DNA of 64,000 nt from Microbacterium sp. BLY (GCF_017939615.1 NZ_JAGKSR010000002.1:186001-250000); one strand, 5' to 3'. Positions 17,733 through 26,508 are shown, numbered from the stretch's first letter. The notes: generated by a model not told the origin, from the letters alone. Program-made: numbers and translations.

Positions 17733-18574
17733 GGTGCCTCCTCGGGGTGGACGGCGGGCGGGGCGAGCGCGATCAGGGCCTGGACCGGGAGGTGGTCCGA
17801 TGCCCAGCCCCCTCCATACTGCCGCGGGTTGATGCCGACACGGCGCACGGAGAACTCCGGGGACGCGAGGATGCCGTCGATGCGCCGTCCGCGGTGGGCC
17901 GGACGGTATCCGCCGAACGTGCTCCAGGCGGGTGTCCGACGGGATGCGGCGGTCGGCCAGGTGTCGCGAAGCCGGTCGCTCGCGGCGAGGGCACGCCAGG
18001 GTGCGGCACCCGCGGGGCTGTTGAGGTCGCCGAGGACGAGGACCGGGGTGCGCGCGGCGGCCGCGATGGCCTGCACGGCCTGCGCCTGCCGGAGCCGCGC
18101 CCACGGCGAGAAGGCGTCGAGGTGGGTGTTCAGCACGGTGAGGAGGCGTCCCGTCCGACGGTCGCGGAAGGTCGCCGTCACCACCACCCGCGGGGCGACG
18201 CTGAGCCAGGAGCGGGATCCCGGCTGGCCGGGGCGACGGGACAGGGCGACCTGGCTCCACTCGCGCAGCGCCAGCCGGTCGGCGTCGTAGAACAGCGGGC
18301 AGCCCTCGCCGCGCGGGCCGGGGAGCCGTCCGTGGCCGACGATGCGGAACGTCGGACCCAGCGCGGCGGCGACGTGAGCGGCCTGCGCCGGCAGTGCTTC
18401 CTGCACACCCAGCACATCCGGTCGTTCCGCCTGCAGCAAGGCCGTCAGCCGGGACCGCCGAGCCTCCCACCGATCCGCAGGCGGCCAGGCGAGCGCCCCC
18501 AGGTCGCGGCGGATGTTGAGGGTCATGACATGCAGCTCGGAGTCCGACGGCACACCGAGCAGGGGACCGGTCAC
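17729..18574 (-). CDS. Endonuclease/exonuclease/phosphatase family protein
   Basis: A 281-residue metal-dependent phosphoesterase-like protein. Core motifs in order: TLNIRRD near the N-terminus, GVQEALPAQ (catalytic Glu), VLNTHLDAFS (catalytic His/Asp), VLGDLNSPAG (Asp-x-Asn) and GGWASDHLPVQA (catalytic Asp-His). No signal peptide, so cytoplasmic. GTG at 18574 overlaps the stop of the glycosyltransferase gene (GTGA). The substrate could be a sphingomyelin-like lipid, a nucleotide or nucleic acid; the operon with a glycosyltransferase hints at envelope metabolism. Confidence 0.88.
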   Translation of the reverse strand: MTGPLLGVPSDSELHVMTLNIRRDLGALAWPPADRWEARRSRLTALLQAERPDVLGVQEALPAQAAHVAAALGPTFRIVGHGRLPGPRGEGCPLFYDADRLALREWSQVALSRRPGQPGSRSWLSVAPRVVVTATFRDRRTGRLLTVLNTHLDAFSPWARLRQAQAVQAIAAAARTPVLVLGDLNSPAGAAPWRALAASDRLRDTWPTAASRRTPAWSTFGGYRPAHRGRRIDGILASPEFSVRRVGINPRQYGGGWASDHLPVQALIALAPPAVHPEEAP

Positions 18575-19368
18575 CGGCGCGCTCCCGGGGCGGGCACACC
18601 GAGACGATGGAGCAGGCGTCTCAGCAGCAGTCGCACCCAGCGCACGGGCGGGAAATCCTCCGGCCAGTGCACGAGGACGGTGCGGACGCCGATCGCGGAC
18701 CGGCGGGCGAAGGACCGACCACTGCCGAACGGACGCATGGAGATCCCCATGTCGGTGTGCAGGAGCCAGCGGATGCGGTGGCGCTCGCCGACGTGGAATG
18801 CGAGGTCGAGATCGTCGTGCAGCTCAGGGTCGTCCCGATGCACCCTGTCCCGGACGGCGAGCCACGCCGACCGGCGGAGAGCGAGGTTCGAGCCGAACAG
18901 CGGCGCATGGCCGAGGGCCGAGCCGCACACGACGACGTAGGAGAGCAGATAGACGACCGCGAGGGGCCGCCGCAGGAACCGGGGGCCGTCGACGAAATGC
19001 GCGTCGCCCGTCCACGCGCCGACCCGCGGATCCCGCACGCACGCCGCCGCCATCGTCTCGACCCACCGCGGGCCGGGGACGCCGTCGGCGTCCAGCCGCA
19101 GGATCACGTCCCCTGTCGCGGCGTCGTAACCGGTCGCGCTCGCCGCGGGGATGCCCGGGGTGTCGCACCGCACGACCCTGGCGCCGTGCAGGGCGGCGAC
19201 GGCGGCCGAGTCGTCGGTCGAGGCGTTGTCCACGACGACGATCTCGTCGGGTGGGAGCGTCTGCGCGGCCAGGGCCCGCAGGCACCGTCGCAGTTCCGCC
19301 GCATCGTCCTTGACCGGGATGACCACGCTCAGCGTCGGTTCGGGGGCGGCTGGTGTGGCGCGGTGCAC
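18571..19368 (-). CDS. Family 2 glycosyltransferase
   Basis: A 265-residue GT-A fold enzyme: SVVIPVKDDAAELRRCL at the N-terminus, VVDNASTDDSA, then LRLDADG as the metal-binding DxD-type motif. One strongly hydrophobic segment (about 140-160) suggests membrane association. Likely transfers a sugar to a lipid or surface polymer; acceptor unknown. Start GTG at 19368 with GAGGAG six bases upstream. First gene of a three-gene operon with 4-base overlaps. Confidence 0.88.
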   Translation of the reverse strand: MHRATPAAPEPTLSVVIPVKDDAAELRRCLRALAAQTLPPDEIVVVDNASTDDSAAVAALHGARVVRCDTPGIPAASATGYDAATGDVILRLDADGVPGPRWVETMAAACVRDPRVGAWTGDAHFVDGPRFLRRPLAVVYLLSYVVVCGSALGHAPLFGSNLALRRSAWLAVRDRVHRDDPELHDDLDLAFHVGERHRIRWLLHTDMGISMRPFGSGRSFARRSAIGVRTVLVHWPEDFPPVRWVRLLLRRLLHRLGVPAPGARR

Positions 19369-19457
19369 ATCGTCTCCTCGCAGGTGTGAGCCTCAGCCTA
19401 GGGAGCGCTGTCGGACGCCGCGAACCGGTTGACACGTGCCGTCCGCCTCGGTACCGG

Positions 19458-19466
19458 TGTGGATAA
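19458..19466 (+). promoter_or_regulatory. TGTGGATAA box upstream of tadA
   Basis: TGTGGATAA is the exact complement of the DnaA box TTATCCACA. It ends 39 bases before the tadA ATG, the same spacing as at both pilin copies (29608 and 33410). A degenerate -10 (AAGGAT) sits six bases before the ATG, which puts the box around -44 if transcription begins at the start codon. Confidence 0.55.
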
Positions 19467-19505
19467 CTTCGCCGGGGGACGGGTGATCGTTGCAAGGATG
19501 CCGGG

Positions 19506-20684
19506 ATGGATCAGCCCACCTCGACCATCGCCGGCTTCGTGCGGCGCCGTCTGCGCGCCGAGGGGGTGGACCCTGCGGCGGATCCCGACCACGCCCGGGC
19601 ACTTGCTCGCGCTGAGGTGCGACGGCACGATGACCGGGCGCTCGCCCGCGGCGGCACTCTCGTCGAGGACGAGGCGGCGTGTGTGCGGGACGTGCTCGCC
19701 GCGGTGAGCGGGTTCGGGGTGCTGCAGCCGCTCCTCGACGACCCCGGCATCGAGGAGGTGTGGATCAACGGCGACGGGGGTGTGCACGCCGCGCGGGGAG
19801 GCAAGACGGAGCACACCGCGTTGCGCGTGGACGAAGCGACCGTCCGTGACCTCGTGGAGCGCATGTTGCAGTCGACCGGGCGGCGGGTCGACATCGGTCA
19901 GCCGTTCGTCGACGCCTCGTTGCCGGACGGCTCACGTCTGCACGTCGCGATCGCCGATGTCGTCCGTGGGGCGTGGTCGGTCAACATCCGGAAGTTCCTG
20001 CCGGGGCATCGGTCCCTCGACGCGCTCGCCGCCCAGGGGGCCCTCGCCGTCGAGACGGCGCACGCGCTGGGCGAGGCGATGCGGACCGGTTCCTCCGTGA
20101 TCGTGTCGGGGGCCACGCACGCCGGGAAGACGACCATGCTCGGAGCACTGCTCGCCTCGTGCGTCGCCGACCAGCGGATCATCACGGTGGAGGAGACCTT
20201 CGAGCTCGCCGTGGACGGGCCCGACGTCGTGGCGCTGCAGGGGCGTCAGCCGAGCCTGGAGGGGACGGGCGAGATCACCCTGCGGCGTCTGGTCAAGGAG
20301 GCCCTGCGCATGCGGCCGGACCGGCTCGTGGTGGGGGAGGTGCGGGATGCGGAAGCCCTCGACCTCGTGCTGGCCCTGAACACGGGCGTGCCCGGTGCCT
20401 GCACCGTCCACGCCAACTCCGCTGTCGAGGCCCTCGACAAGCTGTGCCTCCTGCCGCTGCTCGCCGGGAGGAACATCGACCGCGACTTCGTCGCGCCGGC
20501 CCTGGCATCGTCCGTCGATCTGGTCGTGCACTGCGCGCGGGACGAGACGGGCCGGCGGTACGTCGCCGAGATCGTCGCGCCGACAGGAGAGGTCGTCCAC
20601 GGCCGTGTGCTCGCCGCACCGGTCCTCACGTCGGGGCATCCGAACGCCGCGCCGAACCGTGCCGCCCGGGAGGGAGGCGCATGA
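19506..20684 (+). CDS. tadA: Tad/Flp pilus secretion ATPase
   Basis: A 392-residue type II/IV secretion ATPase (CpaF/TadA) that powers assembly of Flp/Tad pili at the cytoplasmic membrane. It has an N-terminal helical region, the GIEEVWINGDGGVH segment at about 80-92, Walker A GATHAGKTT (about 202-210), Asp box VEETFELA, Walker B RLVVGEVRD and the His box GACTVHANS. ATG at 19506 is the first Met of the conserved region; its stop overlaps the tadB start (ATGA). Confidence 0.94.
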   Translation: MDQPTSTIAGFVRRRLRAEGVDPAADPDHARALARAEVRRHDDRALARGGTLVEDEAACVRDVLAAVSGFGVLQPLLDDPGIEEVWINGDGGVHAARGGKTEHTALRVDEATVRDLVERMLQSTGRRVDIGQPFVDASLPDGSRLHVAIADVVRGAWSVNIRKFLPGHRSLDALAAQGALAVETAHALGEAMRTGSSVIVSGATHAGKTTMLGALLASCVADQRIITVEETFELAVDGPDVVALQGRQPSLEGTGEITLRRLVKEALRMRPDRLVVGEVRDAEALDLVLALNTGVPGACTVHANSAVEALDKLCLLPLLAGRNIDRDFVAPALASSVDLVVHCARDETGRRYVAEIVAPTGEVVHGRVLAAPVLTSGHPNAAPNRAAREGGA

Positions 20685-21538
20685 CGATCCTCCTCGGCGC
20701 TACGCTCGCCGCCGGTCTGCTCCTGACCGTGTCTCCGTGGCTCTGGCCTCCCGCCGAGCGCTCCGCGTCCGGGCCGCGGCGCGGACGCCTTCTCCGACTC
20801 GCGGGCGAGGCCGGTTTCCCCGCGCTGCAGGCGCGTGTCCTCCTCCTCGGCATCGCCGGTGCCGCGCTCGCCGCCGCGTCCGTCGCCTGGCTCGTCACCG
20901 GCAGCGCGGCGCTCGCGGTCCTCGCCGGTCTCGCCGGTGGCACCGCCCCGATCGCGTTCCTGCGCGGGCGTCGGCTGCGGCTGCGTCGGCTGCGCCGGCA
21001 GGTCTGGCCGGACGTGTGCGATCTGCTGATCGCCGCCATCCGGGTCGGCCTGTCGCTGCCGGATGCCGTGGCCGCGCTGGCCGAGTCCGCTCCGCCCTCC
21101 CTGCGCCCCGCCTTCACGGTGTTCGCTCGAGACCTGCACGCGAGCGGACGGTTCGACACGAGTCTCGACCGGCTGAAAGACGTCCTCGCTGATCCCCTCG
21201 GCGACCGCATCATCGAGACGCTGCGGATGGCGCGCCAGGTTGGCGGCACCGAGCTGATCGGCGTTCTGCGGGCGTTGTCGGCCTCGGTCCGTGCCGATGC
21301 GGCGCTGCGAGGAGAGGTGGAGGCCCGGCAGTCGTGGATCCGGGGTGCCGCGGTCCTGGGTGCTGTCGCGCCCTGGGTCATCCTCGTTCTTCTCGTGCTG
21401 CGCCCGGAAGGTGCCGAGGCGTACAGCACTCCGGAGGGCGTCGCGGTGATCTGCGGGGGTGCGCTCGTCTCCGTCCTGGCGTTCCGCATCATGATCCGGA
21501 TCGGCCGGCTGCCCGAGCCCCGGCGGTGGTTCGGATGA
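20681..21538 (+). CDS. tadB: Tad pilus assembly protein TadB (type II secretion F-domain)
   Basis: A 285-residue membrane platform protein. It has an N-terminal helix, a pair of hydrophobic helices at ~50-95, the cytoplasmic T2SSF domain (about 110-220, with DLLIAAIRVGLSLPDAVAAL), and two C-terminal helices. Works with TadA and TadC as the inner-membrane motor platform. ATG at 20681 overlaps the tadA TGA by four bases. Confidence 0.92.
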   Translation: MTILLGATLAAGLLLTVSPWLWPPAERSASGPRRGRLLRLAGEAGFPALQARVLLLGIAGAALAAASVAWLVTGSAALAVLAGLAGGTAPIAFLRGRRLRLRRLRRQVWPDVCDLLIAAIRVGLSLPDAVAALAESAPPSLRPAFTVFARDLHASGRFDTSLDRLKDVLADPLGDRIIETLRMARQVGGTELIGVLRALSASVRADAALRGEVEARQSWIRGAAVLGAVAPWVILVLLVLRPEGAEAYSTPEGVAVICGGALVSVLAFRIMIRIGRLPEPRRWFG

Positions 21539-22473
21539 GCGGGGTCTCCGCTCTCGCCGTGGCCGTGCTGCTCGGCGGCGGTCTCGCTGCGGGCGTGCTG
21601 GTGCTCCTGACGGCTCTTCCGCGATGGCGAGCCGCGTCGCTCGTCATGCGGATCGCGCCGTATGTCCGTGACGTCGTCGGTGACGACGTGCTCCCGCAGG
21701 AAGCCCTCCCGCGTCCGGGAGTGCTGCCGGCTGGCGGGTTTCGTCCCCTCGTGCGCGGCGCGGTCGCGATCGACCGGATGCTCGGCGGCAGCGACGGGCT
21801 CGACCGCCGTCTCGCCCAGGCCGGTTCGCCCCTCGGCGCTGTCGCCTTCCGCGGGCGACAGCTGGCCTGGACGCTCGGTGGCGTCGTGAGCGGGGCGCTC
21901 GTCGTCATCGCTCTCGTGCTGGCGGGCCGGTGGTCGGTGCCGATCGGCGTGATCCCGCTCCTCGGAGGGGCGGTGGCCGTGGTCGGCTACGACATGCAGC
22001 TGTCGATGAGAGTCCGTGCCCGGAAGGTGCGCCTCACGGAAGAGCTGCCCACGACGCTGGAGTTCCTGGCGCTCTGCCTCTCGGCGGGGGAAGGGTTCCT
22101 CGACGCGGTGAGACGTGTCGCCGGCGTGGGGTCGGGGGAGCTCACGGTTGAGTTGCGGCGCGTGGTCGTCGAGGTGGGTACGGGCTCGCCGGTGGCGGAT
22201 GCGCTGGGCGACATGGCGCGACGGCTGGAGCTTCCCGGATTGACGAGGGCCGTGGATCAGGTGGTCGCGGCGCTCGAGCACGGATCGCCCCTGGCGGCCG
22301 TGCTGCGCGCCCAGGCCGACGACACCCGGGAGGAGGCCAAGCGCACGCTCATCGAGCAGGCCGGGCGGAAGGAGATCTTCATGCTGCTGCCGCTGGTCTT
22401 CCTCATCCTGCCCCTGTCGGTGGTGTTCGCGATCTATCCCGGGCTCTTCATCCTCCGCCTCGGCATCGGATGA
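21535..22473 (+). CDS. tadC: Tad pilus assembly protein TadC (type II secretion F-domain)
   Basis: A 312-residue inner-membrane platform protein. T2SSF core at about 160-290 (ELPTTLEFLALCLSAGEGFLDA, then EEAKRTLIEQAGRKE) is followed by the C-terminal helix ending in the conserved LFILRLGIG. ATG at 21535 overlaps the tadB stop (ATGA). The gene is intact, but parts of its last ~350 bases are repeated at 24796-24939, beyond a LysR-MFS insertion, and the LysR reading frame runs into its 3' end on the other strand. Confidence 0.92.
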   Translation: MSGVSALAVAVLLGGGLAAGVLVLLTALPRWRAASLVMRIAPYVRDVVGDDVLPQEALPRPGVLPAGGFRPLVRGAVAIDRMLGGSDGLDRRLAQAGSPLGAVAFRGRQLAWTLGGVVSGALVVIALVLAGRWSVPIGVIPLLGGAVAVVGYDMQLSMRVRARKVRLTEELPTTLEFLALCLSAGEGFLDAVRRVAGVGSGELTVELRRVVVEVGTGSPVADALGDMARRLELPGLTRAVDQVVAALEHGSPLAAVLRAQADDTREEAKRTLIEQAGRKEIFMLLPLVFLILPLSVVFAIYPGLFILRLGIG

Positions 22474-23417
22474 GTGGTCGGCGGGGAGGCCCGGCGGGGG
22501 GACCTCTCACTTGCTTGGCTGAGGAGCTGTGCGAGGGCGGCGAGTTCGGGACTGAGACGGTCTGAGCGCCAGACGAGGCCGAGCTGGCTGGTGGCTTCGA
22601 GGCCGTGAACGGGAATGAACCGCAGATCAGCGCGCGCATGATGCTCTGCCAAGGGGCGGCAGGCGAGCAGTGCGTACTGCCCTGACGCGGCGAGCGCTGT
22701 CCCCTGCTGGATCGTGGTCATCCCGGTTGTCGAGAGGATCGGAGTTCCCAGAGGCGTTGCGGACGGTGTGCGAGCAGCCTTCCAGTAGTCCGGGGCATCG
22801 CCGATTCTGTGCAGCAGGTCGACGCACGCGAGCTCCTCAACGTGAATCGAGCTACGACCGGAAAAGGGGTGATCGCTGCTGACTGCGATGAGCTGGTCTT
22901 GTGGCGGGAATCGGTACCCGACGGTCAGTTCGGGTTCGTGGACGGGAAGTTCGGCAATGACCGCATCGACCTCCTCGTCGCGTACCGCGAGGAACGGTGA
23001 ACCGAGCGGGAGGTCATGGACGTGGACGGAGATTCCGTGCTGCTCGTAGAGGGCGCGAAAGACGGCGGTGATCTCTTCATAGACCATGCCGGTGAACCCG
23101 ATCCGTAGTTCTTCCACTGCTCCCCGGAGGGCGCGTTCGCGAGCTCTGGTGAAGGTGCGCACCAATGCCCGGTAGGCGGGCCTGACTTCGCTGACGAACT
23201 GTGAGCCGATGCGGGTGAGGGCGACGCGACGACTGGTGCGGTCGACCAGGCGTGCGCCGATGCGGGTTTCAAGTTCGGCGATGAGCTGGCTGACTCGGGA
23301 TTGGGAGTAGCCGAGCCGCTCGGCAGTGCGTCCGAAGTGGAGTTCTTCCGCGAGGGTGATCAGGCACTCGATCTGTTGGATGTTCGCCTGATGCATCGTC
23401 GGGTACTCGGTGCTCAT
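22434..23417 (-). CDS. LysR family transcriptional regulator (3' end fused to tadC antisense)
   Basis: A 327-residue LysR protein: N-terminal winged HTH (about 10-65, LAEELHFGRTAERLGYSQSRVSQLIAELE) and a C-terminal effector-binding domain. It is divergent from an MFS exporter, which it probably controls; the inverted repeat at 23452-23467 may be its site. ATG at 23417 has TACGAT seven bases upstream. Oddity: after LLSQASE the frame crosses the insertion junction near 22505 and ends inside tadC on the opposite strand (tail RSPRRASPPTTHPMPR...), so its own stop codon was lost. The added tail is Pro/Arg-rich and unlike LysR proteins. Confidence 0.88.
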   Translation of the reverse strand: MSTEYPTMHQANIQQIECLITLAEELHFGRTAERLGYSQSRVSQLIAELETRIGARLVDRTSRRVALTRIGSQFVSEVRPAYRALVRTFTRARERALRGAVEELRIGFTGMVYEEITAVFRALYEQHGISVHVHDLPLGSPFLAVRDEEVDAVIAELPVHEPELTVGYRFPPQDQLIAVSSDHPFSGRSSIHVEELACVDLLHRIGDAPDYWKAARTPSATPLGTPILSTTGMTTIQQGTALAASGQYALLACRPLAEHHARADLRFIPVHGLEATSQLGLVWRSDRLSPELAALAQLLSQASERSPRRASPPTTHPMPRRRMKSPG

Positions 23418-23451
23418 GCTCTTCATCGTACGAGCAGATCGATCAGTCTGA

Positions 23452-23467
23452 CTCATCGTTGGATGAG
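23452..23467. promoter_or_regulatory. Inverted repeat between LysR gene and MFS gene
   Basis: CTCATC-gttg-GATGAG, a perfect 6-bp inverted repeat in the divergent region. LysR proteins usually bind such dyads between themselves and their target. No further support from sequence. Confidence 0.45.
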
Positions 23468-23513
23468 GAAACGAGCGTTGTTCTGAATGCTGTCAGACGG
23501 TGGACTCGTAGTC

Positions 23514-24749
23514 ATGGGCTCTTCTGCATCCGCTCCAGCTTCGGTCCGAGAGAATCGCACATCATTGCCTCAGTGGGTCGCCGTCGGCGTGCTCACGTTG
23601 GCGACTTTCCTCGTGGTCACCTCCGAAATGCTGCCCGTCGGGGTGCTGACACCGATGGCTGATGGTCTGGGAATTCCCGGGGGCGCTGTCGGCATGAGCC
23701 TGACCGTCACCGGCCTCGTCTCCGCTGTCACCGCGCCGGTCGCCCCCCGAGTGCTCGGCAACTTGGATCGCCGCAAGGTACTCGCAGCGGCGATGGTTGT
23801 CCTGGCGATAGGGAATGCCGTGACCGCAATGGCGAGTGACTTCGGACTGATGGTGGTGTCACGCGTCCTGCTCGGCATCGGCATCGGCATCGTCTGGGGC
23901 ATTGCCTCCGCTGTGGCGACCCGGCTCGTCGCCCCGCGCAACATCGCACTCGCGGTCTCCTTCGCCGTCAGCGGTGTCGCTTCTGCTTCGGTGCTCGGTG
24001 TCCCACTCGGTACGTTCGTTGGCAATGCCTTTGGCTGGCGGCTCGCATTCGGCTCTCTCTCTGCTCTCGCGCTCGTCATCGCGCTCGCAATCCTGATCGC
24101 GTTGCCGACGCTGCGCCGCCCAGAGGCCAACATCTCAGCTGTCGAGGCCGTGCCGCGTATGTCGTTGCTGCGTCCGGCGGTCATCACCGGTCTGATGGTG
24201 GTGGTGCTGCTCGTGACGGCACACTTCGCCGCCTACACGTACGTGCGCCCCGTGCTCGAGAACCAGACCGGCTTCTCGGCGAACGCCATCGCTCTGCTCC
24301 TGCTCCTCTACGGCCTGTTCGGACTGGCGGGGAACTTTGCAGCCGGAGCCGCAGCCGGACGCAGACCTCGCCTCACCGTGCTCTTGTTAGCAGCCGGGAT
24401 CACGGTCGCGATAGTGATTCTCGCCAGGTTCGGTACCAACGCCCTTGCCGCTGGTGCCGCCATAGCCCTGTGGGGAGCCGCATACGGCGGCGTGTCGGTA
24501 AGCGCACAATTGTGGATGACGACAGCAGCGGCGGATCGAGTCGAGCACATCACCGGTCTCTACGTCGGCATTTTCAATGGCTCCATCGCCCTCGGCGCCG
24601 CAGTTGGCGGGCTCATGGTCGAGAATTCGGGCATCCTTCCGATGCTCTGGGCCACATGCGCCCTCGCCTTCGCCTCTCTGCTCGTCGGACTCTTCGGTCC
24701 ACGTCCAACGACTGGTCCCGTCGAAGAGATAAAACTGACCGTTCGGTGA
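23514..24749 (+). CDS. MFS transporter, DHA1 (AraJ/YdhP/Cmr-like) efflux family
   Basis: A 411-residue, 12-helix major facilitator. Motif A-type GNLDRRKVL follows helix 2, and the N-terminal VTSEMLPVGVLTPMADGL stretch is typical of the DHA1 group of drug and arabinose-type exporters. Likely exports a small hydrophobic compound or drug; substrate unknown. ATG at 23514 follows a weak GGTGGA; an in-frame ATG at 23487 is also possible. It forms a divergent pair with the LysR regulator, and the two together appear to be an insertion between tadC and the following gene. Base composition looks somewhat less GC-rich than tadABC. Confidence 0.87.
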   Translation: MGSSASAPASVRENRTSLPQWVAVGVLTLATFLVVTSEMLPVGVLTPMADGLGIPGGAVGMSLTVTGLVSAVTAPVAPRVLGNLDRRKVLAAAMVVLAIGNAVTAMASDFGLMVVSRVLLGIGIGIVWGIASAVATRLVAPRNIALAVSFAVSGVASASVLGVPLGTFVGNAFGWRLAFGSLSALALVIALAILIALPTLRRPEANISAVEAVPRMSLLRPAVITGLMVVVLLVTAHFAAYTYVRPVLENQTGFSANAIALLLLLYGLFGLAGNFAAGAAAGRRPRLTVLLLAAGITVAIVILARFGTNALAAGAAIALWGAAYGGVSVSAQLWMTTAAADRVEHITGLYVGIFNGSIALGAAVGGLMVENSGILPMLWATCALAFASLLVGLFGPRPTTGPVEEIKLTVR

Positions 24750-24795
24750 GTCGCTCTTTTCAGCCCCAGGGCGTCGCGGAGCGCTGAGCTCGCCA

Positions 24796-24939
24796 GCGGC
24801 GCGTGGTCCTCGAGGTGGGAACGGGCTCGCCGGTGGCGGGAGGAGGCCAAGCGCACGCTCATCGAGCAGGCCGGGCGGACTTCATCCTCCGACTCGGCAT
24901 CGGATGAGTGGTCGGCGGGGGGACCCGGCGGGGGTACCT
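24796..24939 (+). pseudogene. Decayed second copy of the tadC 3' end
   Basis: Three blocks match tadC in order: 24796-24839 to 22155-22198 (two mismatches), 24838-24879 to 22328-22369 (identical), and 24880-24939 to 22446-22505 (few mismatches, running past the tadC stop). The 129 and 76 bases between the blocks in tadC are missing. It cannot encode anything. It marks the right edge of the LysR-MFS insertion and keeps the promoter (TACCTT) of the next gene. Confidence 0.9.
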
Positions 24940-24946
24940 TTTGACT

Positions 24947-25243
24947 ATGGGAAGTCTCGAGTACAACAGCTCTCGTCCGCCGATCGAAGTCGAGGACGTG
25001 CTGTTGGCCCACCTGAAGATCGTGATCGCCACGAAGCTTCGCCGTCAGGAGAGCTTCATGATGACGTGGCCCTCGGGAAAGAAGACCCCGGGTCGGCTCT
25101 CCACCTGGATGCATCCGGCCATCCCGCTGGTGCTCGAATTCGACGAGGAGCCGCCTCCGTCCATCGACCCGGCACGTGTCGGCCACATGATGGAGCGGTT
25201 GAACTCCCGAGGAGAGCTCGTCCTCGACGAGTTCACCTCCTGA
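24947..25243 (+). CDS. Small DUF7882-like protein
   Basis: A 98-residue protein of unknown function, similar in plan to the product of 31819-32160: an MGxx-Y start, then LLAHLKIVIATKLRRQESFMMTW, a WMHP motif, a hydrophobic LVLEF segment and a C-terminal helix. Such proteins are common in Microbacteriaceae and are sometimes mislabelled ATP-dependent DNA ligase; no ligase motif is present. TACCTT lies six bases before the ATG (leaderless). It was probably the direct neighbour of tadC before the LysR-MFS cassette inserted. Confidence 0.75.
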   Translation: MGSLEYNSSRPPIEVEDVLLAHLKIVIATKLRRQESFMMTWPSGKKTPGRLSTWMHPAIPLVLEFDEEPPPSIDPARVGHMMERLNSRGELVLDEFTS

Positions 25244-25282
25244 TCCCTGGTCCACCCCACTCCGGCGGATCGGACGAGGCGG

Positions 25283-25555
25283 TCAGACCTCCCAGTCGGG
25301 GAGTCCGCCGAGGTCGGCCTCGAGGCTGACCACGTCGGTCACCCGGACCTGGAAGATGAACACCTGAGAGGTCGGGCGGACGAGGACGCTGGCGATGCCG
25401 TCTGATGTCGCGAACGAGACGAACGTGGGCTCCGCCCGCGCCGCGCTCTGGATCCCCTCGCGGAGTGCGTCGACGTCGGTACCGGGAGGCAACGGGTAGG
25501 TGAGCCCGTCGATCTCCACTCTGGCGCGCATCTCGTCGTCAGGTCCGGGGCGCAT
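25283..25555 (-). CDS. Small conserved hypothetical protein
   Basis: A 90-residue protein with a predicted beta-rich layout: RVEIDGLTYPLPPGTDVDALREGI, then FVSFAT..GIASVLVRPT..VFIFQVRV and a final LPDWEV. No known domain recognised and no signal or membrane segment. The ATG at 25555 is supported by TAGCCT seven bases upstream; a second Met (25531) is possible. It lies convergent to the DUF7882-like gene. Confidence 0.65.
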   Translation of the reverse strand: MRPGPDDEMRARVEIDGLTYPLPPGTDVDALREGIQSAARAEPTFVSFATSDGIASVLVRPTSQVFIFQVRVTDVVSLEADLGGLPDWEV

Positions 25556-25703
25556 GCGTGCCAGGCTAACCCTCGTCCTCGTGACCGAACCCGGGGTTGT
25601 GCGATCACCGCGGCAAGAGTAAAAGGTTCTTCCCGTGTGACGCCTGTCGACAGCCGGAAGGGGGGGCGAGTCAGGCCGCCCCTTCCGACCGTGGAGGCAC
25701 GGG

Positions 25704-26435
25704 TCAGCGGGTGCGTGACGCGGCCGTTCGGATGACGTCGGCGAGGTCGCGCGGCCGGCTCCACTGCGGCCAGTGCCCGGTGGGGAGATCGATCATCTCG
25801 ACGTTCTCGAGCAGGGCGACCTCGGCGAACATGGGGTGGCCGGCCTCGGCCCACGCCTGCACCTGCTCGGTCGAGAGGGAGCAGCAGACCAGAGTCGTGG
25901 GAACGGCATGGCGGGCGTCGTTGTCGAGCACGACCGGCGCCCGCATCACGGACGCCGGCTCCGGCACCGCACGCGTCCGGAATCGCGTGAGGACGTCGGG
26001 GCTCAGGCCGTCGAGGCTCGCCTGCTGCCCGAGTACCTCGAACGGGGGGAGAGCCACCTCTCGCACCTCCTCCGGAAGGTCAGGGGCGAAAACGCTGCCG
26101 CTCGCCACCGGGCCCGAGTCGACCCACACCACCCGGGCGACGAACTCGGGATGCCGATCGAGGATGAGGCTGACGGGAGCGTTGGCACCACTGTGCGCGA
26201 CGAGCACCACCGGCTGGTCGCCATGCTGCGCGATGACGTCACGGATCGCCGCGGCCTGGTCGTCGAGAGTTCTCGTGGTCCGGTCGGGGTCTTCCGGGTC
26301 GAGGCCGGGCAGAGTCATCGCGACGGCACGGAGGCCGTCGGCGTGGAGGTGTTCCCTGGTCTCGTCCCATGCCCATCCTCCGAGCCAGTGCCCGGCGATG
26401 AGGAGGAGGGGCGGAGTGTTCGCTGTCGTCGTCAT
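25704..26435 (-). CDS. Alpha/beta hydrolase
   Basis: A 243-residue alpha/beta-hydrolase fold protein. The oxyanion-hole region is LIAGHWLGGWAW near the N-terminus, the nucleophile elbow is VLVAHSGAN (Ser at about 102), and the late DLPTGHWPQWSRP supplies the catalytic His. No signal peptide. Related to esterases and salicylate-esterase-like enzymes; substrate unknown. It is divergent from a WYL-domain regulator at 26509, which likely controls it. Confidence 0.88.
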   Translation of the reverse strand: MTTTANTPPLLLIAGHWLGGWAWDETREHLHADGLRAVAMTLPGLDPEDPDRTTRTLDDQAAAIRDVIAQHGDQPVVLVAHSGANAPVSLILDRHPEFVARVVWVDSGPVASGSVFAPDLPEEVREVALPPFEVLGQQASLDGLSPDVLTRFRTRAVPEPASVMRAPVVLDNDARHAVPTTLVCCSLSTEQVQAWAEAGHPMFAEVALLENVEMIDLPTGHWPQWSRPRDLADVIRTAASRTR

Positions 26436-26508
26436 ATCCCCACCCTCGCAGCCCCGGAGGACAAGCCCGTGTCACTATTTATGTCATGAATTCGATGAGG
26501 TTCGACGG

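Noticed and set aside
22555..22830. Small open frames inside the LysR gene on both strands
   Set aside because: They overlap a convincing LysR coding sequence and lack ribosome-binding sites or motifs.
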